From Calycina herbarum (Eukaryota > Ascomycota > Leotiomycetes > Helotiales > Pezizellaceae), in NCBI GenBank assembly GCA_001414485.1, contig LLEY01000033.1, positions 372,001-436,000 on the forward strand: a stretch of 64,000 bases of DNA, given 5' to 3'. The translations under genes were made by a program, and so were the position numbers. Below, piece after piece: positions 54,759-64,000 of the stretch; within the stretch, counting starts at the first letter, position 1; each line of letters opens with the position of its first letter. Under the pieces are notes generated by a model. That model made no database searches, was not told the origin of the DNA, and saw nothing but the letters and a program-made list of their open reading frames with translations.

Positions 54759-56385
54759 CTATGCGGAATATTCTTCCCAGAAGGCTGTAACTTCTGACAT
54801 GAACGCAAGTTCTGACCATATAAACTGCTTCAAGATTGCAAGCAATTCCTCCCATGAGTCATACGAGCCTTTAAGTCTAGTATCACGACTCAATTGCAAC
54901 AGTGTGATGTAATCAGCGCGCATAGTTCCTATAGCGGCAAACGCCCCGCCAATGTGTAGAAGCCAAGCAAGGAGCTCAGGCTTGTCGTCCCATACAGGGT
55001 CGTTGTTTGATTGTTGTAGTTTGTAAAGTAGTTGACATGATAGGTATGACTATTTCATTGGAAATCAGCGAAGTTTGAGAGTTTTAATGTGATAGAAAAC
55101 AAGGGCTGACTCACAGGGATGGTTGAATTGGGCCAAATTTTGCAGCGTAACATAGCCGAGCAAAGATATGCCGCCAAATTGCAGCATTCCGAGATAGAAG
55201 ACGTAGTTGGTAAACTCACAAGTCTTGACTGTATGGATGCTTGGTGGTTGTCAATATGTGTCATCGACGATATCACATCCTCTCTACCGAAGAAGGGGAT
55301 TTTGTCCCGTATGCATTGTAATGCAATAACGTCCCTGAGCACTTCAACGAAATCTCCACCCAATAAATGGGAATGGGCTTGAAATCCTGGTGGAAGAGTG
55401 AAAAAAGTTGGAGGAAAACAATCTCTATTCCACTGAAGCTCTGGAAATGTTGTGTGATCAACAACTCGGCTTGAACCTGTCATGACTGATGAATTCAAAT
55501 CTTGCCTATGGACCATTGTAAGAGAGCTGTCACGAATCGTGTAATGAGCCTTACCAAAAGATCGCACGTTTTATACCGTCACCCAAACTCACACCCATTA
55601 TTTGACATCTGTCAAGGAGTTGCCGAATCGCTCCCATGTGAAGTTGGACTTGACGCGGCATTCCGAGCCGAGCCTGTATCATTGAAAGGTCAGCTACCAC
55701 AACGAGGACAAGAAAGAGGGATTTTGCGGACCTCAATACCAGCAAGCAAAAGAATGGCCCCAAGTGTCGATTCCGCATGGATGCTGCATGCATCCGGATC
55801 CGGAGAGCTTAAACTTTGCCGAATAGAACTCAGGGCCTCGTTCTGGTATTTGAGACACTCCCTATCAATGCAACCTGAAGTGACGGCGAAAGTAAACGTG
55901 AGCATGACAGCACTTAGAAGAGCCTGATCATCTAACCCCTTTCGGAGAACCGACTGAATATTCAGGAGCACAAGCTCGTCCGAAACACTGAAGAATGGTT
56001 TTGTTGCTTGCTGGTCGATGTCTAAACCATCTTTTGTAAGCGCATGCATGGCATTTCAAGTGATTGTGAGAGTCTTACGGTGACTATGCAATGCCTGTAG
56101 TTTGGGTGACTCCGCAGCTAGTGATGCAATAAGAGATTGGCTTGGTTCTCTTTTTCGGCCAGGAGGACCATCTTTGGAAGACAACACCCGGAAGTGATGA
56201 CCCGACTTTTGCTGAAGATTTCTTTTGTTTTGGAGGCCTCGCGTAACGGCGTGTGACCGGGCTAAACGCTTTGCTATGCGTCCCTTTGGATCATTTGGAT
56301 TGTGGACCGCAATGAATTCAAATTGGCTTGAGTTCGGAGTGAGTTTCGCCGAGGATACCTTGTTGGTACCATTATGACGAACCAT
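54759..56385 (-). CDS. Fungal transcription-factor-domain protein without zinc cluster
   Basis: Exons 56079-56385, 55732-56030, 55555-55673, 55115-55505 and 54759-55049 give 468 aa. The N-terminus has the basic pattern AKRLARSHAVTRGLQNKR common in fungal-specific TF-like proteins, but no Cys6 cluster or other DNA-binding fold. The middle and C-terminal parts match the fungal TF regulatory domain (DUF3468/Fungal_trans_2 type): GAILLLAGIE, MGAIRQLLDRC, IKRAIFW joined to QDLNSSVMTGSSRVV, and LLAWLLHIGGAFA, ending FMSEVTAFWEE. For intron 3 the acceptor at 55506 gives a normal 49-nt intron and the conserved W-QDLNSS junction; a nearer acceptor would leave only 28 nt. It may act as a co-regulator. 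Confidence 0.87.
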
Positions 56386-57293
56386 TGAGGGACGAGTACT
56401 CAGAGTGTGCTGAAGTAAGATTCTCTAGCAAGACACCAAGCTGTGTGTAGAGCGGTTGAGTGAGTGCTGGTCTCAAGGAAGATAGAGTGGAGTGTATTAT
56501 AAATCCGAAAACATGTGATCTCTTGCTTATAGCACGTGATCATAGATGATAATTCCGATCCATAATTCTTATTTGGCCTCGCGGTGGACATTAAAAGTAG
56601 CAGTAAATACTTCAGGTTCGTGACTGCCTACCTAGCCATCATTGTTCTACCTCTATAGGGTAATTTAAGTAAATTATCCTAAATACTTAGCATAATTCAA
56701 AAATACCCTACACATTTAGAACAATCGACTTCAATTATCCTAAACCATCTGGTTAATGGTTGTTTAGACTCTCCCAGAAAGTTATATCTACCACTGCTTT
56801 TGATTTCCACTGCGAGGTCGGCGTTAGTTTTTCAATGGATTGCCTATGGGATGTTTTCTAAACACGGCTATCTCGAATAGAGCTGTCAAAGTAATGGAAA
56901 ATGAAGTCCGTTGAAGCGAGAGTCAGCCATTATCTCAGCTCAAACAATAACCTTAAAGGACGAGAGAAATCACCTCTTGATCTTCCAAGTAACTCCACCT
57001 ACCTACTTTTCAAGTTGAATGTGGCCCTTCTCCCTACAGTTGCTGAAAGTAAATCCTATTTCATAAAAGATTACAGCAACGATACCAGGAAACACTGAAT
57101 TGAACGAGTGTGTATTGCAGTAACTAGAGTATTCGAAGAAAAGCACTCTCTTCTTTTTCTTTCCCCCACCACCAATGAATAGTCTCCTGTCCATAACCAA
57201 AATCACAAGCTTTTCACACCCCATGATAATTTGAAAGTGATCCCAACTTCATCAGAGTACGATTCCCAAACACAAAACAATCCCTCGGGTGGC
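56386..57293. other. Intergenic region with one dispersed repeat
   Basis: About 900 bases holding the promoter of the TF-like gene, the repeat at 56590-56803 and a presumed 3' UTR. No gene is seen. Confidence 0.5.
56590..56803 (+). repeat. Dispersed MITE-like repeat, copy 2
   Basis: Left end TTAAAAGTAGCAGTAAATA with a partly inverted right end (CCACTGCTTTTGA). The internal GACTGCCTACCT and AGGGTAATTTAAGTAAATTATCC-type blocks match copies at 38806-38995 and about 13700-13800. It sits in the upstream region of a transcription-factor-like gene, as copy 1 does. Confidence 0.6.
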
Positions 57294-59262
57294 TTAGATA
57301 GGAATTACCAACCAACCGAAAACCACGGGAACCGCTATCTTTGCTTCTTTAGGCAATAAATTCCAAAGGTCAGCGGCAGTTTGAAAGAGGCTAGGGCATC
57401 GTTCTTCGTCTCCCTTGCTGTCATGGCATTTCTCCGGTGTTGGTGGGGGTGGGTGATATTTACGCTGTCTAAGCCTAGTTGGTTTCTCTGTAATCGTTAT
57501 TCCACGAGTATGAGGGCTTGTTGTGGAAAGACCAGAACCGAGATTGTAGTCTTGTAACTTCTCCACAGACTCTTCCGACTTTGCACCAAGCCAGTGATGT
57601 GGATCCATGAATTCTTTCACCGATTCACTCGTAATTTCGGGGAAGTCCAACACTTCGTTGACCCTTTTTTGTACGTCAGATGGGTGTCTGCTGGTTGAAG
57701 ACTCCTCCAGTTTTGTGCCAAACCAATGATGAGGATCCATGAACTCCTTTACCTCTTGTCCCGTATTTTTGAGGAACTCCAAGACTTTATTGACTCTTTT
57801 TTGGACAGACGAACCCGATTTCGGATCCATGAATTCCTTAACCTTTAAACTCATATTCTCGAAGAACTCCCCAGCTTCATTCTCCCGTTTTTGGACCTCC
57901 GATAGAATAGGCTGTCTGTTTTTTGAAGACTCCTCCGCTTTTAATCCAAACCAATGATGAGGTTCCACGAATTCTTTACTCTCCAAACTCATATTTTCGA
58001 GGACGCCCCGAGCTTCGCCAGCCTTTTGCTGTACTTCAGAGGGAATGGATTGTCTGTTGTTTGAAGACTCCTCCGCTTTTGACCTAAACCAATGATGTGG
58101 GACCATGAATCTTTTGACCGTCTGACCGATATTTTGGAGAAATTCCCAAGCTTCGTCGGCCTTCCGTTGGACACCAGAAGGAATAAATTGTCTGCGAGTC
58201 GACTGTTCCGCAATTGAGGGCACCTCCTCTGACACGATGGAAAGAACTGGGATAGGCTCGCCGATTGGGTGTATCAACGAAGATCTCTCCGCCTTTTCCT
58301 GCTCTCCGGATTTTGGTTTATCCACCTCTTGTATCTCTTTGATTCTACCATGATGAGGAGGACGTCTCCCGAATCTAGCAATTCTCGACAAGATCAATGG
58401 CGCCTCTGATGACATTTCCACCTTGTCCGAGATGTGACGTGAATGCAAACCACTATCATCAGAAGGCTTGGGCGCAGGTGCAGGCGCAGAATCATCTACA
58501 GATCCTGCAGGAAACTCGCGATACCAAGGGAAAATAGTACTCGGAGGCGTCCCGGGAATTACCTGGTTTTCAGGAGGATTACTACATTCCATCAATTAGT
58601 ACTCCCTCCCGTAGAAAAGGGCAAGAAACTTACATAGGATATAGCTGTTGAGGACTAGCCTTCATCATATACAGTAGATATATCGGAACAAACAAAACGA
58701 TGATTATAAACATGCCCCAGCACACGCAATCGAACATGATACATCGTCGACAAATGTAATACGTTCCCCGTGAAGGACCACGCTTTCCCTTCTCACTTTC
58801 ATTGACGCTCGAAACGATCGAAGGATTTCTAGGCGGGTGTCCGAAAATAGGCATCATCCACCTCGCGAAATTCTTCGGCTTGACAACCTCCTCGTCATGG
58901 TAGGTAGGAATTGCTTCGTCGGGCCTGACAGTTCCATTGTAATTGATGTTGTAAAGTGGGGTTCTCGTAACATTTGGATGATATGGACAGTTTTTTGGAT
59001 GAAGACAATCCTCGACGTCGGCAGGGTCTGATCGAGTGACTCGAAGTCGCGACAAGTATTCGTCTTCATGGCCCGGATAGGGAGCGGATTTCGTGAGGCG
59101 GTGACGATGAGGATGTGAAGGGTAGCGTGTTGCTGGACTGGTGGCTGGTGCTGTTCCATCGGCGTTGAGGATTGTGCTGCCGTATGGGAGACCTCTTTCA
59201 ATGTCTACATGACCTGGTCTGGCATACCATTGCGAGAGAACGTCACTGTAGGCACCGTCCAT
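57294..59262 (-). CDS. Membrane protein with five degenerate EFMDPHHWFG repeats
   Basis: Exons 58634-59262 and 57294-58581 give 638 aa. The 52-nt intron has a GTAAGT donor and a perfect TACTAA branch site; without splicing, exon 1 would stop one codon later. Exon 1 encodes a soluble, Pro/His-rich part and a membrane helix (CVCWGMFIIIVLFVPIYLLYMM) preceded by a Cys-rich YICRRCIMFDC. Exon 2 carries five related units starting at about residues 347, 393, 439, 469 and 513. Each begins VQ(R/Q/K)(K/R)..NE, continues through a helix and reaches (E/R)F(M/V).PHHWFG.K.EES; the third unit is shortened. The C-terminus (EAKIAVPVVFGWLVIPI) is a short hydrophobic tail. The repeat is not one I recognise. Function unknown. 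Confidence 0.78.
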
Positions 59263-59686
59263 GGTCGTAAACTTGAGAGCATGTGAAGAATACAAACAGG
59301 CGTAATAACCAGAAAGTCAAGTGCGGAACTGAGTATAACCTGATAAAATGACAGTAGAGTAGTACAAGAAGAAGTTTGAATGCAAAGAAAAATTGGGGGA
59401 AATGGCACTCGCGCCTTCATGAATTGTGTTCATTGCTATGGATGGCAGGTGCAATCTACTCTGCACCTGCCTCATGCTAAGTACGCCCGATCCCTAATGT
59501 ACAAGTCCTTCGTTCTTTCCAATCCAGATTGTATATACAACCTGGATCACAGCTAAGTACTATAACCCCATTAATCCAGAGAAATTCCACTCCGGCAAAC
59601 CGAGAATTCGCTTGGACTCCAGATTGGCAGCCTGCAGAAGCAATTGTACAAGTATAAAAAGACAATTCAGGTCGCCCTTGGGGATC
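59263..59686. other. Intergenic, no gene seen
   Basis: About 420 bases containing the promoter of the repeat protein and the 3' UTR of the RING/RS gene. Confidence 0.45.
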
Positions 59687-62600
59687 TCAACCCCAACGTG
59701 CACCTTCCCGTTCAGCTTCCATTCTTGCAAGTCTTGCTTCCTCGTCGTCTCCAGCAATAGCACCGCTTCTCCTATTTTTTCCTGTCCGTCTTCCCTTTCT
59801 GCCATTACCAGCATCATCACCGTCGTCACGGCTTCGTTTTCGGCTTTCACCGCCGGTAAGAGCTGCAAGACGCTGTGATTCCTTGAGCAATCTCTCCCGG
59901 TTTCTCGCTTCCCGCTCCATTGTATGTGGATCTTGAACAGCCGGTGCAGTAGTAGATTTATAATCCCCCTTGCTTCTCGACTTATCTTTCTCTCTTTCTC
60001 GATCACGGTCTTTGTCACGCCCAGATCTCTCGGAATCACGGCGACGGGATGGCGGGTGGTCTTTGTCGTGGTAATTTCGATTACTAGAGCTTCTGTCCTT
60101 CTCTCGATCCTTGATTGATGAAGAAATACGATCTTTTCGAGGACCAGTAGGGATCTTGATTTCATCCAGTGATGGCTTGTTTCGGGTGCTTGCTCCCTTG
60201 ATACTCACACCATTGGCTCCATTAGAGATAACTGATGGTCTGCGTGCTGACTCGTTTGCTTCGGTTGGGGTTTGGGCCTCCGCTGTATCATTGAAAGTGT
60301 CTGGCTTGTCTGCAGCTTCTTCGGATTGATGTCGACTATGGCGATGTCGCCGCTCACGGTGATCTCTATCACGGCTCCTAGATCTATCATCACGGTGACG
60401 TCGGCTAGATTTGTGTTTATGAGAAGATGACTTGTGTTCGGTTTCTCTGTCACGTTCCCGATACTTTTCTCTATCACGTCGACTTTTGTGACCAGATCGT
60501 CGCGACTCGGAGGGGGAAGCAGACCTCGACCGGTCTTCATCGACCCGCTCAGTTTTCTCTTCGACTACTTCATCAACGTCATCAGCAACACGTTGCTCGT
60601 CCTCTTCTTCGCGTCGACGGCGTCTCTCCCTCCGACGCTCTCTTCTTTCTTCCGTCTCTCTTTCGTCTTCAGAGCGGGAGTTTGATCGATGTCTGTGGCG
60701 ACGATGATGTCTACTTCTGCTCCCACTCCTACTGCGGCGTCGTTCTCGCGACTTGGATCTCTCTCTAGACGGTGATCTATCTTGATGTTCTTTATCAGAT
60801 GGCTCAGGGGCTACACTGGCACTTGCACTAGCGTCATTCCTCGAGTTGCCATGGGCATGGGTAACCATAGAGAAAGGTCGGCCACGAATACTTGTATTAG
60901 GCAAACCCTCACGCATAGCTTTTGGACCTTTGGGGGCATTGATGGGAACATCCACTGGCTTTACAGGAGGTTGCATAGCACCAAAACCACCACCACGACC
61001 ACCGCGGAAGCCATTTGAGTAACCACCTCTCGGTGCACCATATCCATTGACGTTATATCCATCGTGGTATCCATTGGTGCCGTTCTGGAATGCAGCAGCC
61101 TGTACTTCATCAAATGTTTGAATTGGCATAGTACTACCGTCGTTAGCCTCGGCAAATTCAGATTCTGGTCCACCATCATTTGCTTGGGCATTTTCAATAA
61201 CATTTCCGTCATTATCCTGCTGGGCACCTGCTTCTGCAGTAGGGTTTTCCGGAGAATCCTCCTGGTCCCCTGACTTGGCACGAATCTCTCGCCCAAATTC
61301 ATCGACATTTCCAGCGGGCACAGAATCAGCTTTTGGTCCAGTTGGAATCGTTCCTGTTTCACTAATTGGACCATGTGCTTGCTGACCTGAACCAAACTGC
61401 TGGGGGAGCTGCTGTGAGAATGCTTCGTTAGAACCATGCCCAAAACCACCTCCGCGGCCATAACCACCACCTCTGCCTCTACCTCGTCCTCGGTATCCTT
61501 GAGCTCCATACCCATTTTGGTAGTCATTGTACTGATTTGGGCGTCCGTAATTATTAGTTTGATTATATCCTGTATGAGCGGAGTTTCCGAAGTTGTTTCC
61601 ATAATCACCTTGACCATTGGGATGATTTGAAAAGTTATCGTTACTCCAAGATGATTGATCGTTCCAACCATTATTAAAGCCAGAGCCCATACCGCCGTTA
61701 AACCCTCCCATGCCCATTCCCATGCCCATAGGCATTCCATTCATGCCAGCTCCAAACCCGCCATTCATAAGCATAGCCTGCATCGCCATGGGATCCATAT
61801 TCATACCGGGCATTCCTGTGAAGAAAAAAGTTAGACTAATGTCGGTTGAAGAGAAGAGGTTTGAAATTTACGTACCCATCATGGGGAAGTTGCCAAAACC
61901 TGCGCCCATGCCATTTTGCATCATGAGCATTTGCTGCATCATAGGGTTCATTTCGCCGCCCATTCCCATGCCAGGGAACCCTCCTGCTGCACTAGGATCG
62001 AATCCAAATCCTGCAACCTGAGTTGCGCCTTGTTTTGATTCTCCATCTGATCCTTTCTCAGTAGCATCCTCTTCAGCTTTCTCGGCTGCGTCGATGTCGG
62101 CATTTTCGACCTCACCCTCTGCTGTAGATTCTTGTCCTGGCGCGATCTCCTAAACGAGTGTTAGAAATGATTCCAAATAAAAACTTCAAATATCATCTTA
62201 CCTCGATCGATGCTTGAGGGATGTCTTGTTGAGCTTGATCTGTCGTTTCCCCTTCGATTGCTTCGGCGGTTGTTCCATCAACTTGGGGAGTCTCCTCGAC
62301 GATCTCGGCTGTAGGAGCTTGAATCTCCTCCACGATGAGCTCCGGAGCAACAACCGGTTCGACTGGAGTAGGTTGAGGCTCGAGTGGTGTCGCGGGAGGG
62401 CTATTCTTGACCTCCTTTTGTCGAAGGGCTTCGCGCTTTTTCTCTTCGGTTCTTAGAAATATTTTTATGGTAGTTCGCAAAGCCTTATTCGGCTTGCAGT
62501 CTTCTGCGGAAACCGGGGTATGTTCGCAGACTGGGCATGATGAGGGTAGTGTCGACTGGCCTAGATTTGATGTTAGCGGTTGTAAATTGGTAAATGTGAG

Positions 62601-62818
62601 CGACGGAAACGTACAAGTCTCGCAGATGATCTGGTCGCAACAAGGTAGGCGGAACGCGTTGACAGCCAGGCGACTGCATATGGCGCATCGCAGCTTGATA
62701 GGGATTTCCTCTTGGGTCAGAGACCTGAACACAGGTTAGCAGACATATTGCACGCGCGATTGAGGTGTTCGTACTCAATGAGCTCGAGTTGAGCAGCGGT
62801 TGCGTTGGAAGCCGACAT
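59687..62818 (-). CDS. RING-finger protein with Gly/Met-rich and RS/RD-rich regions
   Basis: Exons 62775-62818, 62615-62724, 62202-62560, 61876-62149 and 59687-61815 give 971 aa. A RING domain at about residues 25-65 (CAIC, then CCDQIICETC across the second intron, then CPVC) supplies likely E3 ligase activity. It is followed by KPNKALRTTIKIFLRTEEKKRE as in RBBP6/Mpe1-type RINGs. The DWNN ubiquitin-like domain and zinc knuckle of Mpe1 are absent. Next come an acidic Glu/Thr/Pro region, a Met/Gly-rich tract, a Gly/Asn/Tyr/Arg low-complexity region with RGRGRGG motifs, a long Arg-Ser/Arg-Asp/Arg-Glu domain as in mRNA-processing factors, and a conserved RLARMEAEREGARW end. It probably links ubiquitination with RNA processing. 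Confidence 0.85.
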
Positions 62819-63316
62819 GATTTTGGACAGCGGCGCAAACTGCTTTAAAAGAGGGGTTGTTGCAGAAGAGACAGGATGATTCTTCCATCGGTGAAACGGA
62901 AGTTATAAGTAAGCTGGACGGGAGGGAATCGGATGGAAGATGGATCAGGTGGGTAGAGCCATGCTGGAGGGGATTCACTTTGCTATTGATGAAGAAGTTT
63001 CCTGCCCTACCAGTCGATTTCTGAATCTTGCCAAGGTCGCCTCCACTTTTAAATACACGTGACATTATCCCCTGTCACCTCTTCGATGCAAACCTGATGT
63101 TGCTATACATGTTTATCGATTGGGAATAATTGGTAGTATTCTTTATATAAACTCAAATTGGAGTAAATAAACCCAAAAGCTGGTTTTGGTGCGTACATGA
63201 GAAGTTGAGGCTTAGCTCCTGGTTATGGCGTGCCGTTTCCAGGTTCTTGCATGACAGCTTCATCTTCTCCCTATATATTTCACTTCAGAACCTCAGCACC
63301 TGTTTGTGCTCTGAAA
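62819..63316. other. Divergent promoter region
   Basis: About 500 bases between the RING/RS gene and the hydrolase gene, which are transcribed away from each other. An ATG at 63225 opens only nine codons (a possible upstream ORF of the hydrolase). Confidence 0.45.
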
Positions 63317-64000
63317 ATGATACTGGGACAGGTTTCCTGGCTTGATTGTCTCGTTTTTCTGATATTTCTCGCTCCTCAATTGATTCTGAAAGTCGGCTTC
63401 TTCCCCACACTCTTCTGTGGACTTCGCGCTCTTCCCTTCTTGTGTAAGTTTCACCAGGGATATTTTTCAAACCTTCTCGACTCAATGCGATATCATTTTC
63501 AAAGATAATTCCACACGGCCTTTGCTAATGATTTCTGCAGTGATAAAATTACCTGGTGGTTTCATTTATGACCATTTTTATCTCAGCCCGGACTACAGGT
63601 CACCATTTATCCAAAGAGCATCATGGTTTGAGGATATTGTAATTAGATGCGTCCGATATGCATTTGCCTACATTCCAGCAAAAATAGGACGGATCTTCTT
63701 CTCCAAGCCTGTGGCTTTACCTTTTTTGAGGTTTCGGATGTTGCGGCATGGGTATTTTCGATCACCGATTCATTGGCATGAGGTCATGGAGGTATGTTTG
63801 TCTCCCTTCTCATATCAAGTCAGTATTTACTGACGAGTGACAGCCGGACTTCAAAGGTATCTGGATTATCGAAGATGAATCTCGAAAACCCGATATTGTT
63901 ATTTACTACGCTCATGGTGGGGGATTCTCTATGGGATCGAGCTACTTCTATCTTGAATTTCTCCTCACTTGGCTTAGTGTTCTCAAATCATTTGGAGGTT
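63317..64000 (+). CDS. Alpha/beta-hydrolase (HGGG type), partial at right edge
   Basis: Exons 63317-63443, 63541-63791 and 63844 to beyond 64000. An N-terminal membrane helix (SWLDCLVFLIFLAPQLILKVGFF) precedes a region conserved in fungal relatives (SPFIQRASWFEDIVIRCVRYAFAYIPAKIGR, MLRHGYFRSPIHWHEVME). The third exon starts the hydrolase fold with IVIYYAHGGGFSMGSSYFYLEFLL, where HGGGF is the oxyanion-hole motif of the hormone-sensitive-lipase/acetyl-esterase family. The GxSxG serine and the rest lie outside the window. An upstream in-frame ATG at 63251 is an alternative start, but 63317 places the helix at the N-terminus as expected. Confidence 0.85.

Noticed and set aside
58630..59262. Separate short membrane-protein gene ending at 58630
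   Set aside because: Its stop codon is part of a GTAAGT donor, and splicing 58582-58633 joins it in frame to the downstream repeat ORF with a TACTAA branch site, so one gene is preferred.

Overview
The window reads as nuclear DNA of a filamentous ascomycete. Genes have several short introns (mostly 48-65 nt, GTAAGT-like donors, CTRAC-like branch sites), promoters are CT-rich, and the gene families are typical of Pezizomycotina. The pectinase pair at the left edge, the overall protein make-up and the AT-rich transposon-derived islands suggest Sclerotiniaceae (Botrytis/Sclerotinia group). That placement is inference; no marker gene proves it.

Layout. 0-4.3 kb: an endopolygalacturonase (minus) and a pectin methylesterase (plus) diverge from one 1.6-kb intergenic region, two enzymes acting in sequence on pectin. 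5.2-10.5 kb: a DUF1279/FAM210-type membrane protein, a glutathione-independent formaldehyde-dehydrogenase-like zinc alcohol dehydrogenase and a secreted Thr/Ser-rich protein. 10.5-16.1 kb: a long gene-free stretch with short bipartite repeats near 14.1-14.4 kb. 16.1-22.5 kb: a conserved single-pass membrane protein and a DEAH-box helicase of the DHX35 type. 22.5-28.2 kb: a 3.7-kb non-coding, internally repetitive leader followed by an unrecognised low-complexity gene. 28.2-35.6 kb: an AT-rich repeat island with two solo LTRs, several foldback/MITE-like elements and two copies of a ~0.5-kb terminal-inverted-repeat element, one of which interrupts a small secreted inhibitor-I9-like gene.

37.0-48 kb: a zinc-less MDR reductase, an OrsD-like regulator, a class III GH18 chitinase with a long N-terminal extension, and a Mid2-like cell-wall sensor candidate. 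49.5-56.4 kb: a rhomboid protease, a GPI-anchored Ser/Thr-rich protein with an apparent 1-nt frameshift, an Old Yellow Enzyme and a fungal transcription-factor-domain protein without a zinc cluster. 57.3-64 kb: a two-exon membrane protein with five degenerate repeats, a RING/RS-domain protein, and the start of an alpha/beta-hydrolase that runs off the right edge.

Most genes look like ordinary single loci rather than one pathway. The only clear functional partnership is the pectinase pair. The features most worth follow-up are the transposon-interrupted I9 gene, the nested repeat island, the bipartite 14-kb repeats, the unknown gene at 26.3 kb and the repeat protein at 57.3 kb. Exon boundaries were assigned by reading splice sites and keeping family motifs in frame; none has been checked against transcripts.
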